Source of the DNA: Corynebacterium striatum ATCC 6940 | GTDB lineage: Bacteria > Actinomycetota > Actinomycetes > Mycobacteriales > Mycobacteriaceae | Assembly (NCBI RefSeq): GCF_000159135.1 | Contig: NZ_GG667520.1 | Coordinates: 45,833 to 90,096 of the forward strand | Direction: 5' to 3' | DNA length: 44,264 bases | Part shown: positions 42,674-44,264 of the stretch, piece by piece | Position numbering within the stretch: position 1 is the stretch's first letter | Layout: the number at the start of each line of letters is the position of its first letter | The notes under the pieces: generated by a model | The model's database searches: none | Seen by the model: the letters and a program-made list of their open reading frames with translations, nothing else | What the model was told of the DNA's origin: nothing | Made by a program: the position numbers and the translations under genes

Positions 42674-43966
42674 GTGAGTTATTCCTACAGCGCGCACGAC
42701 GCAGCACGTCTTTTTGATGAGAGCCCCAAAGGATCGGCCTTCAGCGAGCCAGGCACCCCAGCCGCTGAAGAGCACCGAGGGGCTTTTGCTCGCGATCGGG
42801 CTCGCGTATTGCACTCCGCTGCTTTGCGACGCCTCGCGGACAAAACGCAGGTAGTCGGCCCCCACGACGGCGATACCCCGCGCACGCGACTGACCCACTC
42901 ACTGGAGGTGGGGCAGATTGCCCGCGGCATCGGCTCCGGGCTTGGTTTGGACCCCGACCTGTGCGACATGGCGGGCCTGACCCATGACATCGGCCACCCG
43001 CCCTATGGGCACAACGGAGAGAACGCTCTCAATGAGGTGGCCCAAGAGTGCGGCGGATTCGAGGGAAACGCGCAGACCTTGCGCATCTTGGCTCGGCTAG
43101 AGCCGAAGGTGGTGGACGCGCAGGACAACTCCTACGGGCTCAACCTCACGCGTGCGGCGCTCGATGCCGCCTGCAAGTACCCACGCACCAAGACCAATGC
43201 GGATGGAACGGTCAACCGCAAGTACGGCTGCTACGACGAGGACGCACACATCCTGGCCTGGTTGCGCGAGGGACATACTGACGCGCGCCCCTCGATGGAG
43301 GCGCAGGCCATGGACTGGTCCGATGACATCGCCTACTCCGTTCACGACGTGGAGGACGGCATCGTTTCCGGCCGCATTTCACTCGCGGTGCTGTGGGACC
43401 TGGTGGAACTCGCTGCGCTTGCGGAGAAGGGCGCTAAGGCTTTCGGCGGCACCGCAGACGAGCTTCTCGACGCCGCCGATTCCCTCCGCACCTTGCCCAT
43501 CATCCGGGAGGTCAGCGACTTCGATTTCTCCCTGCGCTCTTACACCACGCTGAAGAAGATGACCTCCGAGCTCGTGGGCCGCTATGTCGGGGCCACGGTG
43601 CAGGCCACCCGCGCGGCCAAAGAGCCACAGCTGGAGCTGGGCCGCCAGCACGGCAATCTGGCAGTGCCGGTGCGTGCGCAAGGGGAGGTCAAGCTGCTCA
43701 AGACCATCGCGGTGCTCTACGTCATGGACGAACCGGTGCACTTGGCTCGCCAGGACCGCCAGCGTGAGCGCATCTACCGCGTCTTTGACTACTTATCCGC
43801 GGGGGCGCCGGGTGCGCTCGACCCGATGTTTAGGCTCTGGTTTAACCGCGCCGAAACTGACGCGGAGCGCCAGCGCGTCATCGTGGACCAGATCGCCTCG
43901 ATGACCGAATCCCGCTTGGAACGCCTGGCGCGCTCCACGGCTGAGTTTTCTGGGTTTATGGGTTAA
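42674..43966 (+). CDS. dgt: Deoxyguanosinetriphosphate triphosphohydrolase-like protein
   Basis: This HD-domain dNTPase hydrolyses dGTP (or other dNTPs) to nucleoside and triphosphate. It has 430 residues from GTG 42674. The HD residues are in TRLTHSLEVGQIARGIG (first His), then LTHDIGHPPYGHNGE (HD pair and His), and the late Asp is in WSDDIAYSVHDVEDG. An in-frame ATG at 42644 adds ten residues, but a -10-like TAAACT (42661-42666) ends 7 nt before GTG 42674, so the shorter, leaderless form is preferred. Members of this length are annotated as dGTPase-like; substrate range is not readable from sequence. Confidence 0.93.
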   Translation: MSYSYSAHDAARLFDESPKGSAFSEPGTPAAEEHRGAFARDRARVLHSAALRRLADKTQVVGPHDGDTPRTRLTHSLEVGQIARGIGSGLGLDPDLCDMAGLTHDIGHPPYGHNGENALNEVAQECGGFEGNAQTLRILARLEPKVVDAQDNSYGLNLTRAALDAACKYPRTKTNADGTVNRKYGCYDEDAHILAWLREGHTDARPSMEAQAMDWSDDIAYSVHDVEDGIVSGRISLAVLWDLVELAALAEKGAKAFGGTADELLDAADSLRTLPIIREVSDFDFSLRSYTTLKKMTSELVGRYVGATVQATRAAKEPQLELGRQHGNLAVPVRAQGEVKLLKTIAVLYVMDEPVHLARQDRQRERIYRVFDYLSAGAPGALDPMFRLWFNRAETDAERQRVIVDQIASMTESRLERLARSTAEFSGFMG

Positions 43967-43984
43967 AAGTGCGTGGCCGATACC

Positions 43985-44264
43985 TCAATCCATAATCCAA
44001 TCTCTATGCAGCTTCTTAGACGGATTCAGCGTTAAGAGAGGGACTCCCCAAACCTCGTTTTGTTCCGACATTATGGGAACGCCCGGTTCGTGGAAACCAA
44101 CCCAGCACAATGGAAAGTCATTGAATCTGTTAGCGATCAAGCTTGTCGCTGAGAGATACCAGGAATCGGGGTGGAGCGTATGGTTGGCATTTATCTGTTC
44201 CTTGGTTTCCATGAGTTCTATGGAGTGGGAGCCCGACCGCAGCGCCATGCCGACATCGATGTCG
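43985..44264 (-). CDS. Unknown protein, C-terminal part only (runs off window)
   Basis: The minus-strand frame is open from the window edge to a stop at 43985, giving at least 92 residues. No family is recognised. The sequence is mixed polar/aromatic (for example NRFNDFPLCWVGFHEPGV) with no membrane segment. An ATG at 44248 is in frame, but the preceding residues DIDVG read as protein, so the start is probably outside. Base composition is more AT-rich than dgt and the core genes and closer to the cas region, hinting at an accessory gene. It converges on dgt with 18 nt between. Confidence 0.5.
   Translation of the reverse strand, partial: DIDVGMALRSGSHSIELMETKEQINANHTLHPDSWYLSATSLIANRFNDFPLCWVGFHEPGVPIMSEQNEVWGVPLLTLNPSKKLHRDWIMD

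Overview
The window looks like a chromosomal segment of a Corynebacterium. The evidence is the block hemW-hrcA-dnaJ2-rsmE-phoH-ybeY...era-recO-uppS followed by convergent zur/ArsR-family regulator, glyS and dgt, which is the known order in Corynebacterium/Mycobacteriales, plus high-GC coding in that block and many start codons that lie 6-8 nt behind a -10 hexamer with no ribosome binding site (leaderless mRNAs, common in this genus). No species call is attempted.

Region 1 (1-13247) is a type I-E CRISPR-Cas locus, visibly less GC-rich than the rest. Its order is cas3 (5' end cut by the window edge), cas8e, cse2/cas11, cas7e, cas5e, cas6e, cas1e, cas2e, all on the plus strand and mostly overlapping or tightly spaced. 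A 63-nt leader and a very long, uniform array follow: 76 repeats of 28 nt and 75 spacers, almost all 33 nt. The array records its own acquisition history. Spacers 5 and 6 come from overlapping protospacers, spacers 7 and 10 are identical, and the first spacer base is strongly biased to C.

Region 2 (13248-25272) has a decayed stretch behind the array, then a type B carboxylesterase, two small membrane proteins, 4-alpha-glucanotransferase (malQ), a FadD15-like acyl-CoA ligase, an unknown helical protein, a DUF559 nuclease-like protein with degraded catalytic residues, a pair of CNNM/CorC-type transporters and hemW.

Region 3 (25317-29879) is the conserved heat-shock/RNA-maintenance run hrcA-dnaJ2-rsmE-phoH-ybeY. 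Region 4 (29880-33685) is an accessory block between ybeY and era, where related genomes usually carry a CorC-like gene. It holds a MerR regulator with a membrane protein, pyridoxal kinase, and a second DUF559 nuclease-like gene bounded by 97-bp inverted repeats. This last unit looks like a mobile or formerly mobile cassette, and its terminal 12-mer also occurs next to the first DUF559 gene.

Region 5 (33686-44264) carries era, recO, uppS, zur, an ArsR-type regulator, glyS, two related small unknown proteins, a secreted TPM-domain protein, a YdcF-like protein, a 36-residue amphipathic peptide gene with its own promoter and terminator, dgt, and a partial unknown gene at the right edge. The best candidates for something undescribed are the inverted-repeat-bounded DUF559 cassette, the 36-residue peptide, and the hairpin plus tandem repeats between uppS and zur.
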